NCBI GenBank assembly: GCA_963576735.1
Contig: OY755178.1
Location: forward strand, 3,038,001 to 3,102,000
DNA: 64,000 nucleotides
Direction of reading: 5' to 3'
Source of the DNA: Bedellia somnulentella
Taxonomy: Eukaryota > Arthropoda > Insecta > Lepidoptera > Bedelliidae
Positions 51,311-61,731 of the stretch are shown one piece after another; within the stretch, counting starts at the first letter, position 1, and the number at the start of each line of letters is the position of its first letter. A program made the position numbers and the translations under genes. Below the pieces are notes generated by a model. That model did not search any database, had not been told where the DNA came from, and saw nothing but the letters and a program-made list of their open reading frames with translations.

Positions 51311-51610
51311 ACTTCCAGAAGACTCAGTGGAGAAAAGATGGCAATAATAAATAACCTAATTTACTAGCTTGCCAATGTAAAGACCCCAATAGTTTAAACT
51401 TTTTTTTTTAATGTAATAACTAATAACTGCTTAATTTTTGTCATCAATAATATATGTTTCCTGTTTCCACAATAGATTTTAATACCGACACCTTTCTGAT
51501 TTAAGAGTATAGCAATATATTCATATGTGGCATCTTACCATTATGTTTATCAAGTCTAAATACGTGTCGATATTTTATTAAGATAAAAGAGTGCGGCACA
51601 TAGAATGGAG

Positions 51611-51740
51611 TTGACGTCAAGAAACGGCCTTCAACTGCAATTGCATATCGACTCGCGGAAATGACAAAAGACTGGAAAATCGGAACTAAATGCTTAATTA
51701 CCACGAGAGCTATTACTGCGAGTAGAGATGCATATAAAAG
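51611..51740 (+). promoter_or_regulatory. Promoter of plus-strand copy 8
   Basis: TGACGTCA (51,612-51,619), GGAAAATC (51,674-51,681) and TATAAAAG (51,733-51,740) occur in the same order and spacing as in the array, now on the plus strand. Confidence 0.6.
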
Positions 51741-51802
51741 CACATTTCTAGAAGCATTTAATTATCTATCGGTAATCCGTACAACAGTAAACAATATTAA
51801 AA

Positions 51803-52267
51803 ATGAAGTGCTTCTTATTCTCATTCGTCTTCGCTCTCTTAGATGTGAGTATCTCATCGTATTTACATCGTGTTACATTATATCTGAAAAAAAAATGTAT
51901 GAACCTTTCCTTCAATTTGAAAAAGATTTAGAATTATTGAACTACCTTAAAAGGGGTCTTAAATGAACAAAACAACATGACAATTCAGACGGAAGTTCTA
52001 GGAATGCAGAGGCATAACTCATAGGAATATTTTCATACAACTTCCATATTCTATGTAATTTTTATTTGCAGATGTCCCAGGCAATGATCGCTGACGCTTC
52101 AGAGCCCTTCTTGTATGGAATGGATCCCGGTATGGTATTCTCTGAATCTTATTTTGTATTTATGCACTTATATTTCTAACTGTTCTAGGCTAATTTATTT
52201 GCTGGACCGTCATTATAATTAACATGTTTCAGGTCCACACAACTCTCCTCCAGCCGGCTCATCATAA
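51803..52267 (+). CDS. Small secreted peptide gene, copy 8 (plus strand)
   Basis: Exons are 51803-51844 (MKCFLFSFVFALLD), 52072-52129 (MSQAMIADASEPFLYGMDP) and 52233-52267 (G, then PHNSPPAGSS, TAA). The splice sites are GTGAGT/TTTGCAG and GTATGG/TTTCAG. Compared with the array it has Val6 to Phe, Ala14 to Asp and Gln to Pro in exon 3. An Asp at the end of the hydrophobic core may weaken the signal peptide. The exon 4 block lies at 52,871-52,901, followed by AATAAA at 52,928 and 52,940. Confidence 0.7.
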
Positions 52268-52624
52268 CTTTAGTTTTCTCAGATGTAAGGTGAAGAAAAA
52301 TTGACAAAATGTGTAAGTTTATTTATGAAGTCATAACATATAAAAAAATACTTTATCAAGAGAACTTTACAAAATATATGTAAACACAAATTATCTTAGT
52401 ACACAGCTACTACACTAAACTATACTATACATCCTGTTTTATATATACATAACATCAACATCAACTATGAGACAAGGACTCTCATTTCCATGAATTTCTT
52501 AATAATGCCTTTTCAGGAAAACTGTTACGTAACTCTGGATATGAATGCCGCATCTGCCGTATCAAAGTATCTCTTAAGGTTTAATTATTGCTGGAAATTG
52601 TCAGCAATGAAGCATTACTAACAA

Positions 52625-52803
52625 CATACATAACATAACATAACATAAACGTTCACGCCGAATATCCCCGAAGGGGTTGGCCGAGGTACTAACACTTCTG
52701 AACATCACGTGACTTTGTCACCTGGTGTTCAGAGTACCCACGTTTTGCATGCACAGTGTACTCACGTGATAGGAGGCCGGCCTATCGCCGTTTTGTACGA
52801 ATA
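52625..52803 (-). mobile_element. tRNA-derived SINE fragment in intron 3 of copy 8
   Basis: The (ATAAC)n tail at the left is followed on the minus strand by the SINE body (ACGTTCACGCCG, CCCCGAAGGGGTTGG, CACGTGACTTTGTCACC). No head is present. Confidence 0.85.
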
Positions 52804-53023
52804 CACACATACAATATACGTAATTTCGCCCTACTCTCTACCAATTTTTGAAATATATTTTTTGTTACAGTTTAAACCCATGACAACAGCCACCGTTTCC
52901 AGTACCAGATTTAATTTTAGTATTTATAATAAAACACCTAATAAAAGCTTAATTAACTACTAAGTGAGTTTTTTTTTATTTTACTTTTGAATAAGATTAG
53001 TTTGATGAAATCTACAGTCGCAG

Positions 53024-53110
53024 CCATATCGGTTTCGACAACCTAAACCAGTCGTCCAAACTGGCAATGATCGTCAGGTGTCTGGCAGCACAACTACTGC
53101 GGATGTTTAG
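53024..53110 (+). other. Candidate distal 3' exon of copy 8
   Basis: After an acceptor (AGTCGCAG) the phase 0 reading starts PYRFRQPKPVVQTGNDRQ and runs 28 residues to TAG. It is homologous to the blocks in units 3 and 6, which carry a 20 bp insertion with an early stop. The downstream AATAAA of units 3 and 6 is mutated here. Confidence 0.35.
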
Positions 53111-53279
53111 AGCCGCGGCAGTTGATGAAAAAATAGTATCTAAATAATTATTGTTAGATCCGCTTTAATATTGCTCTACCCTAATAAATGCGTTATGGTA
53201 AAAAACATAAAATTTTAAACATTTTTGTTTCAGTAAGTTAGTAACACAGCCATACATATATACTCAAGGCTATAAACCC

Positions 53280-53700
53280 ACTATGCAGTAGAAATGAGGC
53301 CCTCACAAAAATTTGTAATGTTAGATTGTGTGACCGAGTGAGAAATAGTGTTATTCGTGAAAAGTGTGGTCTGAAAGATGATATTGTAAGAAAGATAGAA
53401 AAAGGAATGTTGAGATGGTTTGGGCACACAGAGAGGATGGATGATAGAAAATTGGTAAAAGGGATCAAAAGAGCTAGTGTGGATGGTAATGTTAGTAGAG
53501 GATGACCACGGAGAACACACTTGGACCAAATTGAGATTGTACTCAAAAAGGCTGGCGTCTGAAGTATGAAGAACAAAAGAGCATGTATGAAAAGGTTGAT
53601 GGATGTAAACGAAGCTAGAGAGGTTTGACAGGATCGTACAAAGCGGCGATCGATAGTCTCTGCCTACCCCAATGGGGACTAAAGGCGTGAGAATATGTAT
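53280..53700 (+). mobile_element. RTE-like LINE 3' end, plus strand
   Basis: Decayed VRNSVIREKCGLKDDIVRKIEKGMLRW through SAYPNGD-like coding with several stops, ending in a TATGTATG tail. Confidence 0.8.
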
Positions 53701-53736
53701 GTATGTGATACTTGATAATTGATGATACTATGATAC

Positions 53737-54260
53737 TTTTTCTCACTCGGTCACACAATCTAACATTACATTTTTTTCTGAGGGACCTCATCTCTACTGC
53801 ATTCACTCTGCTCTCATGCTTCTCCTGCCACACCCAACATTCGCTTCCATACATAAGCGTAGGAACAAGAACAGCATCATGCACAGACATGCTGAGACGA
53901 CACCCTTTTGGCAATGTTAATTAATGTTTTTCCTATATATATTTTTTATCTTTGTGTTTTCAATGTGTTTTCTATTATGTGTCATTCTGTTTACGTTTGT
54001 GTGTATGTGTGTTAATTTGCCAAATAAATGTCTTTTACTTTTTACTTTTACACAGCCATTCGGGCCTTTTCAGACACCGATTGACAGGTCATTAGGCTAT
54101 TCATTGCTCCATTTACCGCATTACCCTTTTTCACTCTTCTTTCAATGTCTTCATCACATTTTCCATCCCTTGTAAACAAACTTCCCAGTTATACAAACTC
54201 CTTCACCTGTTCCACATCTTTACCATCAATCGCAATCACGCATTCTGTCACATCTTCCTG
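53737..54260 (-). mobile_element. RTE-like LINE fragment, minus strand, back-to-back with the previous
   Basis: The minus strand encodes the ALVPTLMYGSECWVW and ESRVNAVEMRSLRKKCNVRLCDRV region plus the ERRVKKGNAVNGA part. It is interrupted by the insertion at 53,887. Confidence 0.8.
53887..54050 (+). mobile_element. Short retroelement 3' end inserted in the RTE fragment
   Basis: A 164 bp insert ends in AATAAATGTCTTTTACTTTTTACTTTTA. It is flanked by a CACAG duplication (53,882-53,886 and 54,051-54,055). The other RTE copies are uninterrupted here. The family is not recognised. Confidence 0.7.
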
Positions 54261-54261
54261 T

Positions 54262-54725
54262 CTGATTTATGATATGAATGAATTGATTGATTGAATTCTA
54301 ACTTTAACTGTTGATTCCATGTAAAGCAATTTTCAAGTGGTGTTGTGATATTTTTTACAGGTGGGATGAGGGATAACCTGATAATATTTTAAAATAACTT
54401 TACCTTATTTTCAGTAACTTGCCTTCAAACTATTATCTTTTTCGTTTCAATTGTAGATCTCATAATTTGAAAATTGGCCCAAGTGGTCAAAGGTAATGCA
54501 GTCAATAAGAAACTGACCTGAATAATCACAATTGCAATAAATATAATCCAAACATGTTGCAGAGCTTAAGGTAATTCGGGCTGGCTCATTTAATACTATA
54601 AAAAGATTGAAAAATAACTACAACCTTCTTTGAGCTACGGGAAACCATACCCAAAGCATCTTCCATCGCTGCTTCAAAGATAAGAAAATTCCCTTTGGAT
54701 GGGTGATATACAAATAAAATTATGA
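54262..54725. repeat. Diverged copy of the unit spacer
   Basis: Matches unit spacer positions about 940-1340 in the same orientation as the minus-strand array, with many substitutions. It contains the exon-like minus-strand block 54,517-54,425. Confidence 0.8.
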
Positions 54726-55350
54726 AATTATTTACTTCAACGCAATATATTTCAACATGTTGTTCAACAGAAAGAATGATTAATCATGATATAAAAACAT
54801 CTTTTGCAGAATGGGCTACTGCAGGGACCAAAATGTATAAGGAAAAACTAATTATACCAAAAAAACAAGATGATGTAATTCATTAATTCAGAAAAGAAAC
54901 GTTCTTCCGAAAAGAAAAGAAATTTCCATTTAAAATAATTATATGACTCCCATACAAGAAAACGATCAAAATTAACAACAATTTTAAGAACAAACTTGAA
55001 TGATTATTTTTAACAAAATTTTAGTCTGGGAATAAGAGATTATGAGACAAACATAGTTTAAAAAACGAGAATTTACGCTTTTGAAGCACACCCAATATAA
55101 GCTGAAAATCATGAAAACGCGTGGGGAGCTCAATGCCATATTTTCAATGCGGTTGGAGATTAATCACCAAAAACCTTTGTTTTACAACTTATCCCCTGAC
55201 AACTTTCAAAAGTGGCTGACGAATTTCTTATTCCGTATCTCTGGCTACTCCTCCTATGTAGACATTCATAGCCGTGAGTATATGTAGGTATGTATATTAT
55301 ATTATCTGTGGTATGTATGCTACTCTATTCATCAACTCTAGATGCGCGTC
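54726..55350. repeat. Inverted, diverged unit spacer upstream of copy 9
   Basis: Reverse complement of unit positions about 1-800, lacking the 350-690 part. It includes the inverted SINE remnant at 55,133-55,300. It is the proper upstream flank for the plus-strand gene at 55,568. Confidence 0.75.
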
Positions 55351-55399
55351 GAAATATTATTTAGATAATGGAATGCGCCATATAGAATTAAGTTGACTT

Positions 55400-55505
55400 T
55401 AAGAAATGTCCTGCAACTAGCGGAAATGACAATAGACTGGAAAATCGGAACTAAACGCTTAATTACCATGAGAGCTGTTCCTGCGTGTAGAGATGCATAT
55501 AAAAG
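55400..55505 (+). promoter_or_regulatory. Promoter of old copy 9
   Basis: TATAAAAG (55,498-55,505) and the GGAAAATC motif (about 55,439-55,446) are conserved. The CRE palindrome is degraded to TGACTTTA (about 55,394-55,401). Confidence 0.55.
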
Positions 55506-55567
55506 CACATTTCTAGGAGCATTTAATTATCTTTCGTTAAACCGTACAACAGTAAACATTATTAAAA

Positions 55568-57140
55568 ATGAAGTGCTTCTTAGTCTCATTCGTCTTCGCC
55601 CTCTTGGCTGTGAGTATCTCATCGATTTTAAATAATTGTCTTTATGTTTGAAGAGAAATTCATATTTTTCCCTACTACGTGGTGGTACAAGGGACTTAGA
55701 ATGAACGAACCAAGAATATAATATAGAAATTAATAAATTCATAGGCCCCAAAAACGTTTGAGTCATACATTATCACACCTACTATGTTTATTATTGCCCC
55801 AGGAACAACACTACTTTCTTTCTCAGAATTTTTTTACCCATGCATTACCGACATTTCTGTCTGAGTACTCCGAGTAGTTTTCATGTTTCTTAGAGCCTTT
55901 TTTACGTGTTCGTATAGTTTTCCTCTTTCCAATTACATCTGTGTGCATTTACACATCAATCAATGATAGTGAGTATCAAAATTATACGATCCGTATAGTA
56001 CAGCGTCATTATACATATGGACTGAAGTAGACGAAATCGACGCTAATGAACATACATACATACATACATATACTCACCGCTATAAATCCCTAAAAGGGGT
56101 AGCCAGAGCTGAGAAATTAGAAATTTCTCAGCCACTTTTGGAAGTTGAGTGGGGAAAAGATGGTAGAATAAAGGTTGTTGGTGATGGGTCTCCAACCGCA
56201 TCGCCCAAAAATCCCTTAAAAAGCCCCAATACCGTTGACTAACGGTATTGGGGTAAGCTGTGTAGAGTCGGCTTAGAATAGCACTACCCCATTTCTTCCG
56301 GTAGGAGTACGTAACAGGCGACTAACAGTATTAGGGCTTTTAAGGGAATTTTGGGCGATGCGGTTGGAGACCCATCACCAACAACCTTTATTTCACCATC
56401 TATTGCCCACGCAACTTCCAAAAGTGGCTGAGGAATTTCTAATTCCCTACCTCTGGCTACAAGGGATTTATAGCCGTGAGTATATGTATATATGTATTTG
56501 CAGACTAACCGGTGTAAATGATGTAAAAACTAAATTTCATCTGCGATACGACGATCTTTACTATATACAAAGTAAACAAGCAATAATATTGAACATTGTG
56601 GAAAATTCATACAAGAGCCAAAATATGGATTTAGAAAACACAATTTCATACAACTCAGTCGTGTCATTTTTATTTGCAGATGTCCCAGGCAATGATCGCC
56701 GATGCTTCAAAACCCTCCTTGTATGGATTGGATCCCGGTATGGTATTTCCTAAACCCCCTAACGGATTTATTTATACTACTTTTTGTTTTCTTCCATCTT
56801 CAATACGAAGACGAATGTCGTTTATCAAACGTATACTTACTTAGCCAGAACTTCAGAATTAAAAACTCAAACTCCTTTAAAGATATTATAGGGAAATAAA
56901 TATAAAATAAAGTATGTTTCGTGAACGATCTACAGCCACATCATCCATAACTACATCCATAAATTGCTTTATTAAATTCCCCATAACCCGAAGTCACCTC
57001 ATAGGACACGCGTGCGAAGCAACTACGCTTATATTTTGTGGTTTGTAATTGTTTTTAATAATTATGATATAATATTATATAAAATATATTATTTATAATT
57101 TTCAGGTCAGCACGACTCTCCTCCTGCCGGCTCATCGTAA
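55568..57140 (+). CDS. Small secreted peptide gene, copy 9 (oldest, long intron 1)
   Basis: Exons are 55568-55609 (MKCFLVSFVFALLA), 56680-56737 (MSQAMIADASKPSLYGLDP) and 57106-57140 (G, then QHDSPPAGSS, TAA). Intron 1 is 1,070 bp because of two SINEs and intron 2 is 368 bp. Relative to the array the exons carry four replacements (Glu to Lys, Phe to Ser, Met to Leu, Asn to Asp) and six synonymous changes, including the stop codon. The introns are largely unalignable. The exons are thus conserved far better than the introns, which supports the gene model. The exon 4 block follows at 57,498-57,532. Confidence 0.75.
56045..56240 (-). mobile_element. SINE in intron 1 of copy 9, minus orientation
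   Basis: The (CATA)n tail at left is followed by AAAAGGGGTAGCCAGAGC and GGGTCTCCAACCGCATCGCC, up to AATACCG. Confidence 0.85.
56252..56495 (+). mobile_element. SINE in intron 1 of copy 9, plus orientation
   Basis: Full-length copy starting GCTGTGTAGAGTCGGC and ending GCCGTGAGTATATGTATATATG. With the preceding copy it makes a head-to-head inverted pair. Confidence 0.85.
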
Positions 57141-57497
57141 TTTTATTGCTCTCAAATGTCAGTTGCTCTCAATTGACAAAATGTGTAAATTTATAATATC
57201 ATGTTCAGCTGCTAGTTTCGCTCCAACCTATAACAGCCCTAGTATCAAACACAGGGGCCTAACATAAAACATTTGATATAGCTTGTCCTAACGTAATTTA
57301 AAGTATATGAAAACTCACATGAGTTACTTTATAGGTCTATCTCTTTTCGATAACAGTTACGTAAGTCTGGATATGAAAACTAAAAGCACCTATTAAACCT
57401 TAACTGATTATCAGAAATGTCAAGAGAGTGGTTGAACAATTTAGTTTATTTGGCTTTATTTTGTACCAAGTTTTTAAACATATATTTTTTATTTCAG

Positions 57498-57532
57498 TTC
57501 CATCCAAGTCGAGTCCACAGCCACCGTTTCCA
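57498..57532 (+). other. Exon 4 block of copy 9
   Basis: Starts after TATTTCAG and ends at TTTCCA|GTAACT. If joined directly to exon 2 (phase 1) it would read V, PSKSSPQPPFP, an open proline-rich sequence. If exon 3 ended at the local GTAATT (57,137) it would continue SIQVESTATVS. Otherwise it is 3' UTR. Confidence 0.4.
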
Positions 57533-57586
57533 GTAACTAATTTAATTTCAAAACAAAAATGAAAATCTTTTAAAAATATTATAACA

Positions 57587-57892
57587 ACCGTGATAGCCCA
57601 GTGGGCAGAACACTCGGTTACCGTCCAAATGACTAGTGTTCAAATCCTGGGTCGTGCTTACAACAATTTGTCTTTTCTTAAGACATATGTGTGGTTAATT
57701 TATCATGGTTGTTAACAGAAGGGAAAACATCGTGAGGAAACCCACATGGCTGAGTTGTACTTAGTCATGTGACTGTGTATTTGTACAAAACGGCGATAGG
57801 CCTGCCCCCTATCACGTGAGTACACTGTCCATGCAAAAAGTGGGTACTCTGAACACCACGTGACAAAGTCAAACGTTTATGTTATGTTATAT
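57587..57892 (+). mobile_element. Full-length tRNA-derived SINE
   Basis: The head GTGATAGCCCAGTGGGCAGA (A box) and GTTCAAATCCTGGGTC (B box) form a tRNA-like region. It is followed by the body with AACATCGTGAGGAAACCCAC and CCTATCACGTGAGTACACTG and a TTATG tail. It is about 305 bp. Confidence 0.85.
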
Positions 57893-57989
57893 TAATAAAA
57901 ATATAAATTATTCACTGAGTATTATTTATTAGTAAGCCATGATATAGGTACGTTGAATAAGAGTAATCTCTTGAAATCAAACATGTATA

Positions 57990-58672
57990 GTTTTAAATGA
58001 GAGATGGTGAGATGAGAATAAAGATGATGAATATTACATGTGCGTCGTTTGAAAGAATGGGAATGAGAGTGAATGTGGATGTGAACCATGGTTTTTGAAA
58101 GAGAGGTTAATATGACCGAATGCGTCATTGAGATTAATGGCAAGCGAGTGGAACAAGTGTATGAGTTTGTATATCTGGGAAGTATGTTCCCTAGAGATGG
58201 AAAGTGTGTTGAAGATATCGAGAGAAGAGTGAAAAAGGGTTATGCGATTAAAGGAGCACTGGATAGACTCATGTCTAGTCAATCGGTGTCTGAAAAGGCC
58301 CGAATGGCTGTGCATGATGCCGTTCTTGTTCCTACGCTTATGTATGGCAGTAAATGTTGGGTGTGGCAAAAGAAGCATGGAAGCAGAGTGAATGCAGTAG
58401 AAATGAGGTCCCTCAGAAAAGTTTGTAATGTAAGGTTATGTAATCGTGTGAGGAATGACGTGATTCGTGAAAGGTGTGGCCACGGAGGACACACTTGGAA
58501 GAAATTGAGAGTGTGCTCAAAAAGGCAGGCGTCCGAAGTATGAAGAATAAAAGAGCATGTATGAAAAGATTGCTGGATGTAGACGAAGCAAGACAGGTTT
58601 GCCAGGATCGTACGAAGTGGCGATCGATAGTCTCTGCCTACCCCAATGGGAATTAACGGCTTGAGTACTCAC
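57990..58672 (+). mobile_element. RTE-like LINE 3' part, plus strand
   Basis: A long open piece (58,088-58,543) encodes NMTECVIEINGKRVEQVYEFVYLG, ERRVKKGYAIKGALD, then SVSEKARMAVHDAVLVPTLMYGSKCWVWQKKHGSRVNAVEMRS without the Jockey tail seen in the array. An internal deletion (about 130 bp near 58,480) shifts the frame. The end QDRTKWRSIVSAYPNGN lies at 58,650. There is no (TATG)n tail. Confidence 0.85.
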
Positions 58673-58824
58673 GCCGCATTGGAGAAAATTAACGTATAAA
58701 ATTTCAACGCTTCCATAAATTGTCTCACCAACAGGAAGCTTCCTTCTTTTTGACTGATTCGAACTAAATTTGATGGAACGAGAACCCAGCTAGCCAAAAG
58801 GTTGCCTGCAAATATCATCTTCTG

Positions 58825-58985
58825 GGTAGAGAATACACTCAAAAAGGCAGGCGTCCGGAATCTAAAGAATAAAAGGGCTTGTGTGAAAGATTCAAGAATT
58901 TAAATGAAGATCGAAATGTTTGCCAGGATCGTACAAAGTGGCAATTGACTGTCTCTGACTACGCCAATGGGAACTAATGGCCTGG
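58825..58985 (+). mobile_element. Degenerate RTE-like LINE 3' end
   Basis: Recognisable by TCAAAAAGGCAGGCGTCCGG and CAGGATCGTACAAAGTGGC, with small indels. Confidence 0.7.
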
Positions 58986-58989
58986 AACT

Positions 58990-59767
58990 GGAACTTTTTT
59001 AACTGTTAACTCCTTTTTTCATGTTTTAGTCTTTGTCATCGCGCGCATACATTCGAGCAATGCGAAGTTAGCCGCAGATACTCGCTGCTCTGAGTGCTGC
59101 TAAGTTCGCGTCGAACCATTTGGCGCTATTTTATTTGTAAATTTGTTTTATTTGTTTCTAGTTCGATGTATGCAAAATCCAAACCGACTTTGTAGAGTTT
59201 GGAAACAAGCAAGATGAACCCATACTGGCAGGATAAAATGAAACTAAAGAGTGGCAGTTAAGTTTTAATTATAAAAAAATATTACTACTTAGTTCCTAAC
59301 ATTACAATGTCTCGATATTTCTCTAAGATATCACAGTGTTAATACAAATTATAAAAGAAAAAAACGGAAGACTGATATTACATTGTATACAAAAAAAACA
59401 AAAGAAAATTATTTGTCTGAGTGGAATCTTTGGATTTATCGGTAATATATTTATTTTAAAAGTTATATTTTTATAAAGGTATTTTTTAAACAGTTTTTGT
59501 ATCTCTTATAACACTGAATTAATAAAAAATATCATTGGTTATTTTGTACACATAAGTAACGCGTAACACAAAGTAAATTCACAAGCCATAAGCATTATAT
59601 TTAATCGATTTATACTTTTTTATATATAAATAAATTATTTATATACTTTCTATAACAATTAATATTTTTTATCATCGCCTGCGATTAAAACTTTGATAAA
59701 TTATGTATTTTTTTGTCACAAACTAAATAATTGTTCATACATCTTTGTTCACATCACAGCATTAATG
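58990..59767. other. Non-coding stretch downstream of the TMEM104-like gene
   Basis: AT-rich sequence with no convincing ORF. It probably includes the 3' UTR of the minus-strand gene; a minus-strand AATAAA lies at 59,455-59,450. Confidence 0.5.
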
Positions 59768-60528
59768 TCATAATTGCTTTTCAACAATATTTACTGAAAC
59801 TAGTATAATACACACCATCGCCCATAAAACTACAAAAACAGCCCACAAAGAACTGGAGAAAAAACTTTTATATTTATTAACTACGCCCGGACCCAATAAA
59901 TTCAAGCAATGTCTTCGGGCTGATATCACTAAAAATGTTGGTATTAAGTATTGAATTCCAGTTCCGGCGAACGAACCAGTAAATTGAATCAACATCCCTA
60001 TATCTTCTACATAATAAGTCAGAAGTAATGGCGGTACTACAGTCACTATAGGAAACAATAATTTCCTAAAAACAATATTGTACGATTCCAACCGAGTCGT
60101 ATCTAAAAACAAGCTTTGTAAATTATTTCTCAACGTTATAGCTATGATAGGAAAACTAGTAGACAGTGTAAAAACAGGAAAAAGAGCTAAAAAGTATTCG
60201 ATTATTTCTAAAAATAAGTTTTCATTGTCCGTTGGCACAAAGTTTAATGTGTACAAATCGTTGAGGTTGGCAAAAGCGAATGCTCCAGTGAAAGCTAAAA
60301 GGAGATAGAATATGCTTATGAGGGCATAATCTAGAGCTAAATAGGTTCCTAGGCGTGTTTTGCCCCTAATAGGGCTTATAAGGCCTGGTAGTGAATGGTG
60401 GCACATGAAGGAGTAGACACAGGCACCAAATAGTGTGGGTACTCCGGTGAAGTCGAATGCACGGGGCTTTCCTTGAGGTCCTTGGGTGATTAGCAAACGA
60501 ATCGCCAATGATATCATGATCGTGAACG
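59768..60528 (-). CDS. TMEM104: Transmembrane protein 104 homologue, terminal exon
   Basis: The exon starts at the CTATTTTTTCAG acceptor (60,528) and ends with TGA at 59,768, adding about 253 residues. Its translation (FTIMISLAIRLLITQGPQG, GVPTLFGACVYSFMCHHSLPGLISP, YLALDYALISIFYLLLAFTG, ALFPVFTLSTSFPIIAITL, RKLLFPIVTVVPPLL, SSLWAVFVVLWAMVCIILV) contains about six hydrophobic segments. The CVYSFMCHHSLP box is characteristic of the TMEM104 family, related to the SLC38-type amino acid transporters. It is a multipass membrane protein; its substrate is not deducible here. The ATG at 60,517 is internal, not the start. Confidence 0.88.
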
Positions 60529-60759
60529 CTGAAAAAATAGCAAAAATTTAATTTTATTTTCTTAATACATTATGTTTTTATTATCTGAATGCACACTTAA
60601 TCGAATTTGTTAATTCATTCTCAAAACGATACCACTTACATCTATACTCCACCTAGTATTTTTAGCTAGGCAGAAACAATGTATCCCTTACTTCCCTAAT
60701 ATTCATTATTCTTCTCATACATGCCACGGCGCTGCTTTTGGTATTGGTGTGCATTGCAC

Positions 60760-60815
60760 ACATTCATATATATACTCACGCCATTAGTACCTATTGAGGT
60801 AGGTAGGGAGAGACT
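60760..60815 (-). mobile_element. RTE-like LINE tail end
   Basis: TATACTCACGCCATTAGTACC through GGTAGGGAGAGACTAT is the last piece of the LINE 3' end, in the intron of the TMEM104-like gene. Confidence 0.65.
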
Positions 60816-60954
60816 ATACTTGTACTTTTTTCGATAACCAGTTGCACATAAATAGTTTTAACGACTTATTCTCGTTGTACAAAAACCGGTTGTGTTTCAT
60901 TATTGACAAAAGATGACGACTCACTACTACAAACATCATTGTTACATACAAATA

Positions 60955-61215
60955 ATCATACATACATACATACATATACTCACGGCTATAAATCCCTAAA
61001 AGGGGTAGCCAGAGCTAAGGAATTATAAATTCCCCAGCCACTTTTGGAAAGTTGAGTGGGGTAAAGATGGTGAAATAAAGGTTGTTGGTGATGGGTCTCC
61101 AACCGCATCGCCCAAAAATCCCTTAATAGCCCCAATACCGTTAGTCGCCTCTTACGTACACCCACCGGAAGAAATGGGGTAGTGCTATTCTAAGCCGACA
61201 CTACACAGCATACTC
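60955..61215 (-). mobile_element. Full-length (TATG)-tail SINE
   Basis: A well-preserved minus-strand copy running from CATACATACATACATATACTC to the head GGCTTAGAATAGCACTACCC in reverse complement. Confidence 0.85.
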
Positions 61216-61234
61216 TTATACACAGCATACTACA

Positions 61235-61487
61235 AATACTCGTGACAATAAATCCCAAAAAATGGTAACCAGAGCTTTAGAATTGATAGTTATTTAGCCA
61301 TTTTTTTAATTTGAGTGGGTAAGGCGTAAAATGAAATAAATAAATATATGCTGTGTAATTCTGGCTTTGAATAGAACTTACCCATTTCATTCCGTAGGTG
61401 TCGTACAAAGAATATGCTATTAAAGTGATCAGTGAGCGATGTGGTTCAAAACTGGACACCCATCACCAACAACCTTTATTTTACAAT
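61235..61487. mobile_element. Two decayed (TATG)-family SINE pieces in opposite orientation
   Basis: A minus piece (about 61,235-61,330) and a plus piece (about 61,350-61,487) are recognisable by GGTAACCAGAGC and GACACCCATCACCAACAACC. The plus piece runs into the next SINE. Confidence 0.65.
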
Positions 61488-61675
61488 CATAACATAACAT
61501 AACATAAACGTTCACGCCGTTTATCCCCGAAGGGGTTGGCAGAGGGTCCAATACTCCTGAACTCACATGGCAAGCGCAATCTAGTTTCCAGAGAAGGTAC
61601 CCACGTTTTGCTAAGACAGTGTACTCACGTGATAGGGGGCAGGCCTATCGCCGTTTAGTACAAATACACTGTCAC
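61487..61675 (-). mobile_element. tRNA-derived SINE body, minus strand
   Basis: The (ATAAC)n tail and body lack the tRNA head. It carries the variant segment around AGTTTCCAGAGAAGGTACCC shared with the unit 6 insertion but not with 57,587 or 62,307. Confidence 0.85.
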
Positions 61676-61731
61676 ATTTTACAATCCTTTCTCCAATTCA
61701 TCATTTTCGGATTAATGATTAATATACTAAC

